Positions 8,931 to 21,183 of a stretch of DNA of 64,000 nucleotides are shown piece by piece. The translations under genes were made by a program, and so were the position numbers. The notes under the pieces are model-generated. The model was given only the letters and a program-made list of their open reading frames with translations. It was not told where the DNA came from and searched no databases. The DNA is from Granulicella aggregans (lineage in GTDB: Bacteria > Acidobacteriota > Terriglobia > Terriglobales > Acidobacteriaceae): assembly GCF_025685565.1 (NCBI RefSeq), contig NZ_JAGSYE010000001.1, positions 806,001-870,000 on the forward strand, given 5' to 3'. The number at the start of each line of letters is the position of its first letter. Position 1 is the stretch's first letter.

Positions 8931-10360
8931 TAGACGGTCTCCTCAATTGTGGTCTCGGCACTTCCGCCGCCCTTGCTGACCTTCGTCTGCGGCAGCATCA
9001 TCCGGATCTCGGACATCGGGATCATCGGCAGGAAGCGCACAAAGAGGAAGAACAGGAACGTAAACAGGCCCATCGTTCCGATGTAGATCATGTAGTCCCA
9101 ACGCGTCGCCCGGTACGTTCCCCAGCTCGACGGCAGGTAGTCGCGGTACAGGCTGGTCACAACGATGACGAAGCGCTCGAACCACATACCCGTATTGATC
9201 ACGAACGAGAGCAGAAAGAGGTACGTCACGTTGACCCGCAGCTTGCGCGACCAAAGCGTCGTCAGCGGAATCGCGATGTTCGTCAGGATCAGTATCCAGT
9301 AGCCCCAGCCCATCGGCCCGAACATACGGTTCCACATCATGAAGTACTCCCAGTGGCTGGCCGAGTAGTACGCCATGAAGACTTCCATGCCGTAGCCGTA
9401 AGCCACGATCAGGCCGGTTCCGAGCATGACCTTCGCCATGTTATCGAGGTGCCGCAGCGTAACCAGGTCTTCCAGGTGGTAGAACTTCCGTATCGGAATC
9501 GCCAGCGTGATGACCATGGCGAACCCCGAGTAGATAGCGCCCGCAACGAAGTATGGCGGGAAGATCGTCGTATGCCATCCAGCCAGCGACGCCACCGCGA
9601 AGTCGAAGCTGATGACCGTGTGTACCGAGAGTACCAGTGGCGTTGAAAGTCCGGCCAGCAGCAGGGAAGCGGACTCATACCGAATCCAGTGCCGCGTCGA
9701 TCCTCTCCAGCCCAGCGACAGAGTCCCGTAGAAGAACTTCGCCGCCGGCAGCACAGCCCGGTCGCGCATCGTGCCGAAGTCCGGGATCATGCCGACGTAC
9801 CAGAAGACAATCGAGATCGTCGCGTACGTCGATACCGCGAACACGTCCCACGCCAGCGGGCTGCGGAACTGCGGCCAGACGTTCATTGTGTTCGGGTAAG
9901 GGAAGAGCCAGTACGCCAGCCACGGACGTCCAACGTGGATCAGCGGGAACGTTCCCGCGCAGACCACGGCGAAGATCGTCATCGCCTCCGCGAACCGGTT
10001 GATCGAGTTTCGCCACGTCTGCTTGAACAGCAACAGAATCGCCGAGATCAGCGTGCCCGCATGGCCGATACCGATCCACCACACGAAGTTGATGATGGCG
10101 AAGCCCCAGGCGCCCGGAATGGTCACGCCCCAGATGCCGACGCCCTTCAGGAACAGCCATGTGCAGCCGATCACCACACCATTCGCCACCGCCGCGCCCA
10201 CAATCAGGCCGAAGAACCAGCCCAGCGGCGTGTTCGACGTCAGCACGATTCCGGCGATCTTCTGCGTCACCGACTTGAAGTTGTGACCCGGAGCGATGAC
10301 CGCATACTCACCAGTACGCGGGTCAATCATGGGATCGACAATTGGATTCTTGGTAGCCAT
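8930..10360 (-). CDS. actC: Alternative complex III membrane subunit ActC (NrfD-like)
   Basis: A 476-residue NrfD/PsrC-like integral membrane protein with about ten helices. It begins with MATKNPIVDP and has the early signature WFFGLIVGAAVANGVVIGC. In alternative complex III this subunit binds menaquinol next to the ActB iron-sulfur subunit. It starts directly after the actB stop (no gap) and overlaps actD by one base. Confidence 0.95.
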   Translation of the reverse strand: MATKNPIVDPMIDPRTGEYAVIAPGHNFKSVTQKIAGIVLTSNTPLGWFFGLIVGAAVANGVVIGCTWLFLKGVGIWGVTIPGAWGFAIINFVWWIGIGHAGTLISAILLLFKQTWRNSINRFAEAMTIFAVVCAGTFPLIHVGRPWLAYWLFPYPNTMNVWPQFRSPLAWDVFAVSTYATISIVFWYVGMIPDFGTMRDRAVLPAAKFFYGTLSLGWRGSTRHWIRYESASLLLAGLSTPLVLSVHTVISFDFAVASLAGWHTTIFPPYFVAGAIYSGFAMVITLAIPIRKFYHLEDLVTLRHLDNMAKVMLGTGLIVAYGYGMEVFMAYYSASHWEYFMMWNRMFGPMGWGYWILILTNIAIPLTTLWSRKLRVNVTYLFLLSFVINTGMWFERFVIVVTSLYRDYLPSSWGTYRATRWDYMIYIGTMGLFTFLFFLFVRFLPMIPMSEIRMMLPQTKVSKGGGSAETTIEETV

Positions 10361-13540
<3,180 letters not shown>

Positions 13541-13547
13541 CTGCTCG

Positions 13548-13619
13548 CTGTCTCTCGCTGCCGTTCTTTGTCTCTCGCTGCCTTTAGCTGTCTTTCGCTG
13601 CCTTTAGCTGCCTTTAGCT
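13548..13619. repeat. Short imperfect tandem repeats between actA and actB
   Basis: The 77-bp gap between actA and actB is made of imperfect units of the type CTTTAGCTG and CTCTCGCTG, five or six times in a row. It lies within the operon leader of actB. I see no function for it; slippage-prone spacer is the simplest reading. Confidence 0.6.
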
Positions 13620-14514
13620 ATCTGTGGCACGTCTCGCAGCTTGAAAGCTGTTCCGGCGTTCGTATGTGGTACTGGCCTGTCAGATACTTGCCCAGATCTT
13701 CCTGGCTGGTGAACTTGTGGAAGCTCGCCGGCATGAGCATCGCCGGAGGAGCGTCGCTGACCGTTTGGCCTTCGCCCGTAAGCGGATGCGGCTGTAGCGG
13801 AGTTCCAGAATCGCTCTTACCAGCTCCCATCTGCAGGAATGCGACCTCAGGATTGCTGCTCGAAGGATCCTTGGTCGTGCAGGCGATGTTCTGCGCCGTC
13901 GGTCCGCTTACGCCCTTGTCAGCGCACCACACCGGCTTGTCGGTCGAAGGTCCAGCCCACGCCATATTGTAGATCTCGCTCGTCGGCCGCAGGTTCACGC
14001 CAGGATTGCGGTGGCAGTTCAAACACCACTCCATCTGCAACGTGTTCTGCTGATACATCAACGGCATCTCGTCCACCCGGCCATGACAGCTTGCGCAGCC
14101 AATGCCTTTATTCACGTGGATCGAGTGATTGAAATAAACGTAGTCGGGAAGGTCGTGGACCTTGATCCACTGGATCGATGCTCCCGTCGCCCAGCTCTGC
14201 CGAACCGGTTCAAGCAGTTGCGCGTTGGTCCAGATCTGCGAGTGGCAATTGATACAGGTCTTCGTCGGAGGGATACCCGCGTAGCTCGACTTCTCTACCG
14301 ACGTGTGACAGTACTGGCACTGCAGCCCCAGGCCCACAACGTGGTGCTTATGGCTGAACGGTACCGGCTGGTCAGGACGCTGGCCCTGGCGCGTCACCCA
14401 GGGGGAGCGCTGCAGGTTATCCAGCGTGACGCCGAGCGCAATCACGATGACCCCGGTCAGGACCAGGCTGAACCGCGCCAGAGCGTTCGAACTACGATCA
14501 AAAACTTGCGCCAT
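13618..14514 (-). CDS. actA: Alternative complex III multihaem cytochrome c ActA
   Basis: A 298-residue protein with one N-terminal helix (about 12-32) and five CxxCH haem motifs: CQYCH, CINCH, CASCH, CLNCH and CETCH, the last at the C-terminal end. This matches the pentahaem ActA subunit that, on the periplasmic face, hands electrons to ActE or directly to the oxidase. FSHKHHVVGLGLQCQYCH is a typical His-ligand region. It is the first gene of the operon on the minus strand. Confidence 0.95.
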   Translation of the reverse strand: MAQVFDRSSNALARFSLVLTGVIVIALGVTLDNLQRSPWVTRQGQRPDQPVPFSHKHHVVGLGLQCQYCHTSVEKSSYAGIPPTKTCINCHSQIWTNAQLLEPVRQSWATGASIQWIKVHDLPDYVYFNHSIHVNKGIGCASCHGRVDEMPLMYQQNTLQMEWCLNCHRNPGVNLRPTSEIYNMAWAGPSTDKPVWCADKGVSGPTAQNIACTTKDPSSSNPEVAFLQMGAGKSDSGTPLQPHPLTGEGQTVSDAPPAMLMPASFHKFTSQEDLGKYLTGQYHIRTPEQLSSCETCHR

Positions 14515-15229
14515 GAGAGCTTTCCTGCTTCCTCTGCTTTTCCCGTAACCGCTACTACGGAACTTCGAAAAAAGAACCTCTACTGCGAAACACTTCTGTC
14601 ACCACCCGGTCTAACTGCTCAACCCTTAGTGGAAACAACATCGCCGCCTCAACTCAGACGGTGGTGAAACGGAACCTGCGCTCCCGGCACAACGTAACTA
14701 CCTGCGACGGAAGCAACTTGGAAACTGCAACCTGCACAAAAAACGCTGCTTCAGGACCCATGTCGAATGGACTCAAACCCTACCGGCAACACATCTTCTG
14801 TGTCAACCGGTAACCAAAATAGGGATTACTGTCCTGATTTGCACTGCTAAGAATCCAAGTTATAGCACTCGAGAAAAAAATCCAACCGCCCAAAACTCGG
14901 ACGTAAGTGGTCTTATATCTTGGATTTCCATGCCCTGAACGCTCTTTCGCACTACATCTCATACAAAAATCCCCGCAGCGTCAACATTCTCCACAAGTAA
15001 TCCCTTTTTGGCACTGGTTCCCACTCTTGGTTCGCCCCCGAATTAAATTCCGCGCCCCGTTCGATGTTCGACCATCCAGACCCGGCAGTTTCTGCATCTG
15101 TTCGATCATCGGAACACTCTGATACCGCTTCTGCGTCCGCTATACTCGACCTACGCGCTCAAAACCTGATTCGGCATCCCCTATCGAGCATTCGGTACCC
15201 GACCCATCAGCCCACCACAGGAGATCGGC
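14515..15229. other. Divergent intergenic region before the act operon
   Basis: 715 bp between the divergent actA and the plus-strand membrane protein gene. It is richer in A/T than its surroundings and should hold the promoters of both. Besides the possible minus-strand promoter listed separately, a TATACT hexamer near 15138 could be the -10 of the plus-strand gene, with no good -35. A 60-residue minus-strand frame (14780-14962) has no support as a gene. Confidence 0.5.
14777..14806 (-). promoter_or_regulatory. Possible promoter of the act-cta operon
   Basis: On the minus strand TTGACA (14801-14806) is followed after 18 nt by TAGGGT (14777-14782), about 260 bp upstream of the actA start. 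It is the best sigma-70-like pair I can see in this gap. Confidence 0.35.
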
Positions 15230-16336
15230 TTGATTCAGAGAAACCTCAAAGCGCTCTCCCCAGGCTTCTACCCCGACACCTATCCGGACGTTCAGCCCTC
15301 CTCGCGTCCCCGCCCGATAGTCGTCGCCGTTGTCTCCGTCCTGCTCCTCATGGCGACCCTGCATTGCGCGCTCTCCGTCTTCTGGCTCAACTACAGCTAC
15401 GTCGACCTCCGCCTCTACGTCGCCGGCACCGCTCCCATGCCCTACCAGGGCCGCATCGGCATGATGCCCATCCTCCAGGCCGCGCAGAACTCTCCGCGCT
15501 TCGTCGATCTCGCAAAGAAAGTCGACGACAACCGCCACCTCCGCCACAAGCGCTTCCCCTTCGAGCCCATCTCCGCCCTCAAACTCGCCAGCCTGCTCGC
15601 CGGCGTCGTCGCTCTCCTGCTCACCACCGCAGCAGCGCTCTTTTACGGTCTCAAGCGCTATCCAAATTTCTGGTGGCTCCCGCCCACGCTCATGCTGGCC
15701 ATGCTCTACATCACTGAGGCAGCTCGCTACGAGGTCACCCTATGGTACCCCTGGGACCTCCCCCACGCCTTCCTCTTCGGCGCTGCCTGCCTGCTCATCT
15801 TTGAGGGCCTCTGGGTCCCCGTCTTCCTCGTCTTCCTCATCGACCTCCCCGTCCGCGAGACCGCCATCTTCCTCATGCCGTTGAGCTTTGGCGTCGCCTG
15901 GGTACGCGGCCAGCACAGACAAGCGATCGCCATCTCCCTCGCCATGCTCGCCGTCTGGATACCCTTCCGCCTCTGGATTCTCCACCGCTACGCCGCCAAT
16001 CTCTCCACCGAGATGGGCCTGCACCTCGGCGAAAACCTGCACAACGTCGTCAACCCCAGCCACTGGCCCCAGATGCTCAGCGCCTTCGGCTTCCTGCTCA
16101 TCCCGCTCATCATGGGCAACCGCCTGCTGAAGCCCTCTCAGCGCGCCTTCATGCTCGCCGCCGTGCCCTGCCTCATCGTCACCTCCGGCTACGGCGTCTG
16201 GGCCGAGACCCGCATCTTCGGCGAATGGCTCCTGCCCGCCGCCGTCCTCGCCACCGCCGAGATCGATCGGCTCTTCGTCAACCGCCAATCCGTGGCTTAC
16301 GATCTCTCCAGCGCCGAAGCCTCTCGTGTCGCGTAG
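15230..16336 (+). CDS. Polytopic membrane protein of unknown function
   Basis: A 368-residue protein with about eight to nine hydrophobic segments, from about residue 29 (IVVAVVSVLLLMATL) to 345. No catalytic motif is recognised. A loop after the first helix carries several Arg and Lys residues; EAARYEVTLWYPWDLPHAFLF is the most polar conserved-looking stretch and recalls glycosyltransferase-like membrane families only loosely. The start is TTG at 15230 with AGGAG 6-7 nt upstream, and no better start exists. It stands alone between the act promoter region and a repeat cluster. Confidence 0.75.
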   Translation: MIQRNLKALSPGFYPDTYPDVQPSSRPRPIVVAVVSVLLLMATLHCALSVFWLNYSYVDLRLYVAGTAPMPYQGRIGMMPILQAAQNSPRFVDLAKKVDDNRHLRHKRFPFEPISALKLASLLAGVVALLLTTAAALFYGLKRYPNFWWLPPTLMLAMLYITEAARYEVTLWYPWDLPHAFLFGAACLLIFEGLWVPVFLVFLIDLPVRETAIFLMPLSFGVAWVRGQHRQAIAISLAMLAVWIPFRLWILHRYAANLSTEMGLHLGENLHNVVNPSHWPQMLSAFGFLLIPLIMGNRLLKPSQRAFMLAAVPCLIVTSGYGVWAETRIFGEWLLPAAVLATAEIDRLFVNRQSVAYDLSSAEASRVA

Positions 16337-16343
16337 GAGTACT

Positions 16344-16525
16344 TGTCCGTCATCTTGAGCGGAGCGCGAAGCGCGGAGTCGAAGGACCCGAGAACGACCG
16401 CACTACCCGAGATGCTCGAACCTTTTCGCCACAAACCAAGTACCCGACACCAAAGAATCGTCATCTCGACCGAAGCCACGGACAGCCTCACCGTCCGTCG
16501 CGCAGTGGAGAGACCCCCGCATTTC
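16344..16525. repeat. Two copies of dispersed repeat family C
   Basis: 16344-16395 is a diverged copy (GTCATCTTGAGCGGAGCG and onward). 16462-16525 is a fuller copy: GTCATCTCGACCGAAGC, an inner CGGACAG hairpin and GTGGAGAGACCCCCGCAT. Family C recurs about nine times in the window. Confidence 0.7.
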
Positions 16526-16587
16526 TCCCTTCTAACTTCTCCCTCTTTTTCCTACACCCTACCCCCTAATCCCTATACCCTGCCTTC

Positions 16588-17301
16588 ATGCCGTACGAGC
16601 GCAAGAGCCCCCGCCCACCCCGTTACGACCACGCCCAGGCCATCGCCGACCTCTCCGCCGCCGACCCCAAACTCGGCAAGCTCATCGCCCGCGTTGGCCC
16701 CTTCACCATGAAGCTCGCCAGCGCCCAGTCGCCCTTCGAGGCCCTGCTCGAGTCCATCGTCTACCAGCAGCTCCACGGCAAGGCCGCCGCCACCATCCAC
16801 CGCCGCCTCATCGAAGGCTTCTACCCGCTCGTCGGCGAAGGCATCCATCCCAGCCCGCAACATCTCCTCGACTGCCCCAACGAGCAGCTTCGCGCCGCTG
16901 GCCTCTCCCACAACAAAGCCCTCGCCGTCCGCGACCTCGCCGCCAAGACCCTCGACGGCACCGTCCCCACCCTCGCCCACATCCGCCGCATGTCGGACGA
17001 AGCCATCATCGAGCACCTCACCCAGGTTCGCGGCATCGGCAAGTGGACCGTGGAGATGATGCTCATCTTCCGCCTAGGCCGCCCCAACGTCCTCCCCGTC
17101 GACGACTACGGCGTCCGCAAAGGCTTCGCCCTCACCTTCGGCAAGCTCAAACCAACAGACAAAGTCACGCCAGGCGATCTCCCCAAACCAGACGAAATGC
17201 GCAAGCGCGCCAAACGCTGGCAACCCTGGTGCTCTGTCGCAACCTGGTACCTCTACCGCGCCTGCGACCTCGCCACTGAAGAAGCTAAGTTAGCCAAGTA
17301 G
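16588..17301 (+). CDS. DNA-3-methyladenine glycosylase II, AlkA-like (HhH-GPD)
   Basis: A 237-residue HhH-GPD superfamily base-excision repair glycosylase. The helix-hairpin-helix is LTQVRGIGKWTVEMML at about 147-162 and the catalytic Asp is in VLPVDDYGVRKG near residue 172. ESIVYQQLHGKAAATI near residue 54 is the usual N-terminal motif of AlkA/MAG enzymes. It removes alkylated purines from DNA. There is no AraC/Ada domain, so it is the short bacterial form. The start is the ATG at 16588. The neighbouring genes do not suggest an operon beyond possible read-through into the toxin-antitoxin pair. Confidence 0.92.
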   Translation: MPYERKSPRPPRYDHAQAIADLSAADPKLGKLIARVGPFTMKLASAQSPFEALLESIVYQQLHGKAAATIHRRLIEGFYPLVGEGIHPSPQHLLDCPNEQLRAAGLSHNKALAVRDLAAKTLDGTVPTLAHIRRMSDEAIIEHLTQVRGIGKWTVEMMLIFRLGRPNVLPVDDYGVRKGFALTFGKLKPTDKVTPGDLPKPDEMRKRAKRWQPWCSVATWYLYRACDLATEEAKLAK

Positions 17302-17316
17302 GAGTATTCTCAACCT

Positions 17317-17604
17317 ATGAAAACGGTGAACATAGGCGAGCTCAAGAACCAGCTAAGCGGCTATCTCCAATACGTGAAAAATGGGGAAGAGGTCGTCATA
17401 AGGGATCGCAGCGTTCCAGTGGCGCGAATTCTGCCCTTCCGTCACGGCGCAGGATGGGACGAGGAAGCTCAACTGGTCGCTTCAGGAGCCTTGAAGATGC
17501 CGGAAGAGGAGATTGACTGGAGTCAGTTTTTTCTCGCTCCCGCAGGCAACGTCTCGCAAGAGATTGCGGTGGAAGTAGCGATCGATAGCCGGGGAGACCG
17601 GTGA
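17317..17604 (+). CDS. Type II antitoxin, Phd/YefM-like
   Basis: A 95-residue protein beginning MKTVNIGELKNQLSGYLQYV and followed by GEEVVIRDRSVPVARILP, the DNA-binding N-terminal fold of Phd/YefM antitoxins. The C-terminal part is acidic (MPEEEIDWSQF) as expected for the segment that wraps the toxin. It overlaps the PIN-domain toxin gene by 4 bp (GTGA), the normal arrangement. By family knowledge it neutralises the toxin and represses its own promoter. Confidence 0.9.
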   Translation: MKTVNIGELKNQLSGYLQYVKNGEEVVIRDRSVPVARILPFRHGAGWDEEAQLVASGALKMPEEEIDWSQFFLAPAGNVSQEIAVEVAIDSRGDR

Positions 17605-18029
17605 CCCCTGCTTTCTGGGATACAAGCGCGCTGGTGCCTTTGTGCGTCCAACAGCAGCCGAGTCCCGCAGTGCAGAAGCTCCTCGAACAACATGAGATTG
17701 CGGTCTGGTGGGCCACGCCGGTCGAGATTCGCAGCGCCTCCGAGCGCCTTCTCAGGATGGGCCAGCTAACGATCCCTGATCACGTAGCGGCGGTAGCGCG
17801 ACTGGAGAAGCTTCGACGTGGATGGCGCGAGTTGCAGCCAACGGAATCGCTTCGAGCTGAAGCAGAACTCTTCCTGAGCAAGTATCCCCTCAAAGCCGCC
17901 GACGCGCTTCAACTCGCCGCCGCGTGGATCTGGTCTTCCGGTAATGCCCAGAATTACGTCTTTATCTCAGGAGACACTCAGCTCCTGGAAGCCGCGCGTC
18001 ATGTTGGCTTCCAGACTGTTACTCCATAA
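17601..18029 (+). CDS. vapC: Type II toxin, PIN domain ribonuclease (VapC family)
   Basis: A 142-residue PIN-domain protein. The acidic residues expected at the metal site are present: Asp7 in FWDTSALVPL, Glu42 in TPVEIRSASER, Asp near 100 in LKAADALQLAAA, and Asp near 124 in FISGDTQLLEAA. VapC toxins cleave tRNA or rRNA and stop translation until bound by the antitoxin. The start is GTG 17601, inside the antitoxin stop. All key residues are intact, so it looks functional. Confidence 0.92.
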   Translation: MTPAFWDTSALVPLCVQQQPSPAVQKLLEQHEIAVWWATPVEIRSASERLLRMGQLTIPDHVAAVARLEKLRRGWRELQPTESLRAEAELFLSKYPLKAADALQLAAAWIWSSGNAQNYVFISGDTQLLEAARHVGFQTVTP

Positions 18030-18059
18030 CCGCATGAAAATTGCATAAAAAGAAGAGAA

Positions 18060-18122
18060 CGTCATCTCGACCGAAGCGACGGACAGCACCATCGTCCGTC
18101 GCGCAGTGGACGGACCCCGCAT
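18060..18122. repeat. Dispersed repeat family C
   Basis: GTCATCTCGACCGAAGCGAC, an inner hairpin ACGGACAG/CGTCCGT, then GTGGACGGACCCCGCAT. It starts 30 bp after the vapC stop. The rest of the gap up to 18328 shows nothing else recognisable. Confidence 0.7.
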
Positions 18123-18328
18123 TTCATTCTTCTCCACATCGCTACTCAATACCAGCGCCTGAGACCCGCCCCATACAACCCCATCCCCACCTCAAACTCC
18201 ACCAGAACAAAACTCCCCTCCCCAATCACCTCCCCAGCAAAAACTCCCATCCCCGAACCCTGTAAGCTGTTGGCTGTGCCGATGTGCCACACCCGGCCCG
18301 GCATCAAACATCTCAGGAGACCGGCACC

Positions 18329-21049
18329 ATGCCCAAGGCGACATCCACACTCAAGCCTCAAAAGGCTGCTCAGAGCGCCTCTCGCCCCACTGCCGCGCAA
18401 TCAGCCGAAAAACCTCTCCGCTACGTCTGCGTCCACGGCCACTTCTACCAGCCGCCCCGCGAGAACCCCTGGCTCGAGACCGTAGAAGTCCAGGACTCCG
18501 CCGCCCCCTACCACGACTGGAACGACCGCATCACCGCCGAGTGCTACGCCCCCAACGGTGCCTCCCGCATCACCGACATCGAAAACCGCATCGTCCGCAT
18601 CGTCAACAACTACAGCCGCATGAGCTTCAACTTCGGCCCGACGCTGCTCAGCTGGCTGGCCGACAACGCCCCCCGCGCCTACCGCATGATCCTCGACGCT
18701 GACGTCGCCTCCGCCGCCAGCTTCAGCGGCCACGGATCGGCCATGGCGCAGGTCTACAACCACATCATCATGCCGCTCGCCAGCCGCCGCGACGCCCTCA
18801 CCCAGATCCGCTGGGGCATCGCCGACTTCGAGTCCCGCTTCGGCCGCAAGCCCGAAGGCATGTGGCTCGCCGAGACCGCCGTCAACCGCAGCGTCCTCGA
18901 CCTCATGGCCTCCGAGGGCATCAAGTTCACCGTCCTCGCTCCCATCCAGTGCGCTCGCGTGCGCCGCCTAGCTACGGCCCCTCCCGCTGCCACTCCCGAC
19001 CTCGAAGCCGAAGTCGCCGATGGCCTCGACGGCACAACTCCCGCAGCAGCCACAACAGCCCCGGCCCCAAGCTGGATCGGCACCCCTGACGCTACCGTGG
19101 ACCCTACCCAGCCCTACCGCGTCCAGCTCGACGAAGGCCGCAGCATCGCCGTCTTCTTCTACAACGGCCCTGGCTCCCGCGCCATCGCCTTTGAAGGCCT
19201 TTTGAACAGCGGCGAGACCTTCGGCCACCGCCTCCTCGATGGCTTCCATCCCGGCCCCAGCGACGCACCTCAGCTCTCCCACGTCGCCACCGACGGCGAA
19301 AGCTACGGTCACCACCACAAGCACGGCGAGATGGCCCTCTCCTACGCCCTCCACTGGCTCGAAGCCGACAACCACGCCCGCCTCACCAATTACGGCGAGT
19401 TCCTCGACAAGTACCCTCCCACCTGGGAGGCCGAGGTCGCCGAAGATACCTCCTGGAGCTGCATCCATGGCGTCGAACGCTGGCGCTCCGACTGCGGCTG
19501 CAACGGCGGCAAGCCCGGCTGGAACCAGAAGTGGCGCGGCCCCCTGCGCGCCGCCCTCGACTACCTCCGCGACGCCACCGCCCCGCTCGCCGAGAGCCTC
19601 GCCGAAGATCTCTTGGTCGACGTATGGGCCGCCCGCGACGCCTACATCCAGGTCGTCCTCGACCGCTCCCCGGCATCCATCAGCCTCTTCCTCGCCCAGC
19701 ACGCCGCCCGCCCGCTCACCGAAGAAGAACGCACCACCGTCCTCGAGCTCATGGAGCTCGAACGCCACACCCAGCTGATGTACACCTCCTGCGGCTGGTT
19801 CTTCGACGAGATATCCGGTATCGAGACCGTCCAGATCATCGCCTACGCCGGCCGCGTCCTGCAGCTCGCGAGCGAGCTCTTCGGCGATCCCGGCCTCATC
19901 CTCGAAGAGCGCTTCCTCGAGATCCTCGCGAAGGCAGAGAGCAACGTCCCCGACATCGGCAACGGCGCCGAGGTTTACCGCCGCTACGTCACCGGCATGA
20001 AGCTCGGCCTCGAGCAGGTCGGCGCACACTACGCCATCAGCTCCATCTTCCGCAGCTATCCCGAAGATGGCGAACTCTTCTGCTTCGACGTCCACCGCCA
20101 CTCGCACGAGGTCTTCGCCTCTGGCCGCGGCAAAGTCGCCCTGGGTCGCGCCCTCATCCGCTCCCGCATCACCGAGGAGAGCGAAGAGATCTGCTTCGCC
20201 GTCCTCCATCTCGGCGACCAGAACCTATCGGCCGCCGTCCGCCGCTACGCCCCCGAAGAGGAAGCCGCCTTCGTCAAGTTCTCCGACGACGTCCGCAGCT
20301 CCATCCGCCGCGCCAACCTCCCCGATGTCATCCGCTACATCGACCACTTCTTCGAGCCCAGCAACGTCTTCCCAGACCAGTTGCACGGCGAGCCCCACCC
20401 CTCACGCACCAGCTACTCCCTCACCTCGCTCTTCGCCGACGAGCAGCACCGCATCCTGCGCACCATCCTCAACCAGACCCTCTCCGAGATGGAAGACTCC
20501 CTCCGCAACATCTACGAGGACCACGCCAGCCTTCTCCACTACCTCACCGAGTCCGGCATGAGCCCACCGCCCGCCCTCGCCCTCGCCGCCAGCTTCGCCC
20601 TCAACGCCAGCCTCCGCCGCGCCCTGGAGGCCGAGGACTTCGACGCCACCGAGGTCCAGTCCCTCCTCACGCGCGCCGAAGGCGACCAGGTCACTCTCGA
20701 CGGCACCCTGCTCGGCTTTACCGCCAGCCAGCGCATGAAGCGCGCCATGGTCAAGCTGGAGGTCGCCATGGCGTCCCTGCTGAGCTCTGCGGTCACGTCA
20801 GCCCACTCGACCGCCATGCACAACCTCCACGCCGCCCTGGCGATCGCCCATACCATCGCCGCCATGCCTTTTGAGGTGAACCTCTGGCAGGCGCAGAACA
20901 TCTGGCACGACCTCCTTCGCCGCAGCCGCGACTCCGCCGGCATCACCGAATCCAGCCTCGAATGGAAGGAAGGCTTCAAGCGCCTCGGCCTCGCCCTCAA
21001 CATCGCCGTAGACCGCCTCATACAAGAAGATGCCGCCCAGGAAGCCTGA
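18329..21049 (+). CDS. Glycoside hydrolase family 57 protein with DUF3536 domain
   Basis: A 906-residue protein. GH57 motifs are clear: CVHGHFYQPPRENPW near residue 40, GMWLAETAVNRSVLDLM with the nucleophile Glu near 180, and HVATDGESYGHHHKHGEMAL with the acid/base Asp near 320. The second half matches the DUF3536 extension seen in this subgroup. GH57 enzymes act on alpha-glucans (alpha-amylase, branching or debranching activity); the exact activity cannot be told. No signal peptide is seen, so it is probably cytoplasmic. The start ATG 18329 has AGGAGA 8 nt upstream and is preferred over the in-frame ATG at 18284. A low-complexity Ala/Pro/Thr insert lies near residues 210-245. Confidence 0.9.
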   Translation: MPKATSTLKPQKAAQSASRPTAAQSAEKPLRYVCVHGHFYQPPRENPWLETVEVQDSAAPYHDWNDRITAECYAPNGASRITDIENRIVRIVNNYSRMSFNFGPTLLSWLADNAPRAYRMILDADVASAASFSGHGSAMAQVYNHIIMPLASRRDALTQIRWGIADFESRFGRKPEGMWLAETAVNRSVLDLMASEGIKFTVLAPIQCARVRRLATAPPAATPDLEAEVADGLDGTTPAAATTAPAPSWIGTPDATVDPTQPYRVQLDEGRSIAVFFYNGPGSRAIAFEGLLNSGETFGHRLLDGFHPGPSDAPQLSHVATDGESYGHHHKHGEMALSYALHWLEADNHARLTNYGEFLDKYPPTWEAEVAEDTSWSCIHGVERWRSDCGCNGGKPGWNQKWRGPLRAALDYLRDATAPLAESLAEDLLVDVWAARDAYIQVVLDRSPASISLFLAQHAARPLTEEERTTVLELMELERHTQLMYTSCGWFFDEISGIETVQIIAYAGRVLQLASELFGDPGLILEERFLEILAKAESNVPDIGNGAEVYRRYVTGMKLGLEQVGAHYAISSIFRSYPEDGELFCFDVHRHSHEVFASGRGKVALGRALIRSRITEESEEICFAVLHLGDQNLSAAVRRYAPEEEAAFVKFSDDVRSSIRRANLPDVIRYIDHFFEPSNVFPDQLHGEPHPSRTSYSLTSLFADEQHRILRTILNQTLSEMEDSLRNIYEDHASLLHYLTESGMSPPPALALAASFALNASLRRALEAEDFDATEVQSLLTRAEGDQVTLDGTLLGFTASQRMKRAMVKLEVAMASLLSSAVTSAHSTAMHNLHAALAIAHTIAAMPFEVNLWQAQNIWHDLLRRSRDSAGITESSLEWKEGFKRLGLALNIAVDRLIQEDAAQEA

Positions 21050-21071
21050 CCGCGTTTGGTTGCACCGAAAC

Positions 21072-21131
21072 GTCATCTCGACCGGAGCATCGCGGCTTCA
21101 TGCGATGCGTCGTGGAGAGACCCCCGCATCT
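21072..21131. repeat. Dispersed repeat family C
   Basis: GTCATCTCGACCGGAGCATC, inner hairpin around ATCGCGGCTTCATGCGAT, then GTGGAGAGACCCCCGCAT, in the 134-bp gap between two convergent genes. Confidence 0.7.
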
Positions 21132-21183
21132 CTTGGATAGCCAGAATGTAGGTTGCCCTGCCTTCGCTTCCCCACCAAAGAAT

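Noticed and set aside
14780..14962. 60-codon minus-strand frame in the act promoter region
   Set aside because: No ribosome site, no domain, and it covers the probable promoter.
18968..20209. Minus-strand frame of 413 codons inside the GH57 gene
   Set aside because: Asp/Glu/Ala/Gly-rich antisense shadow without start signal; GH57 motifs on the plus strand are intact.
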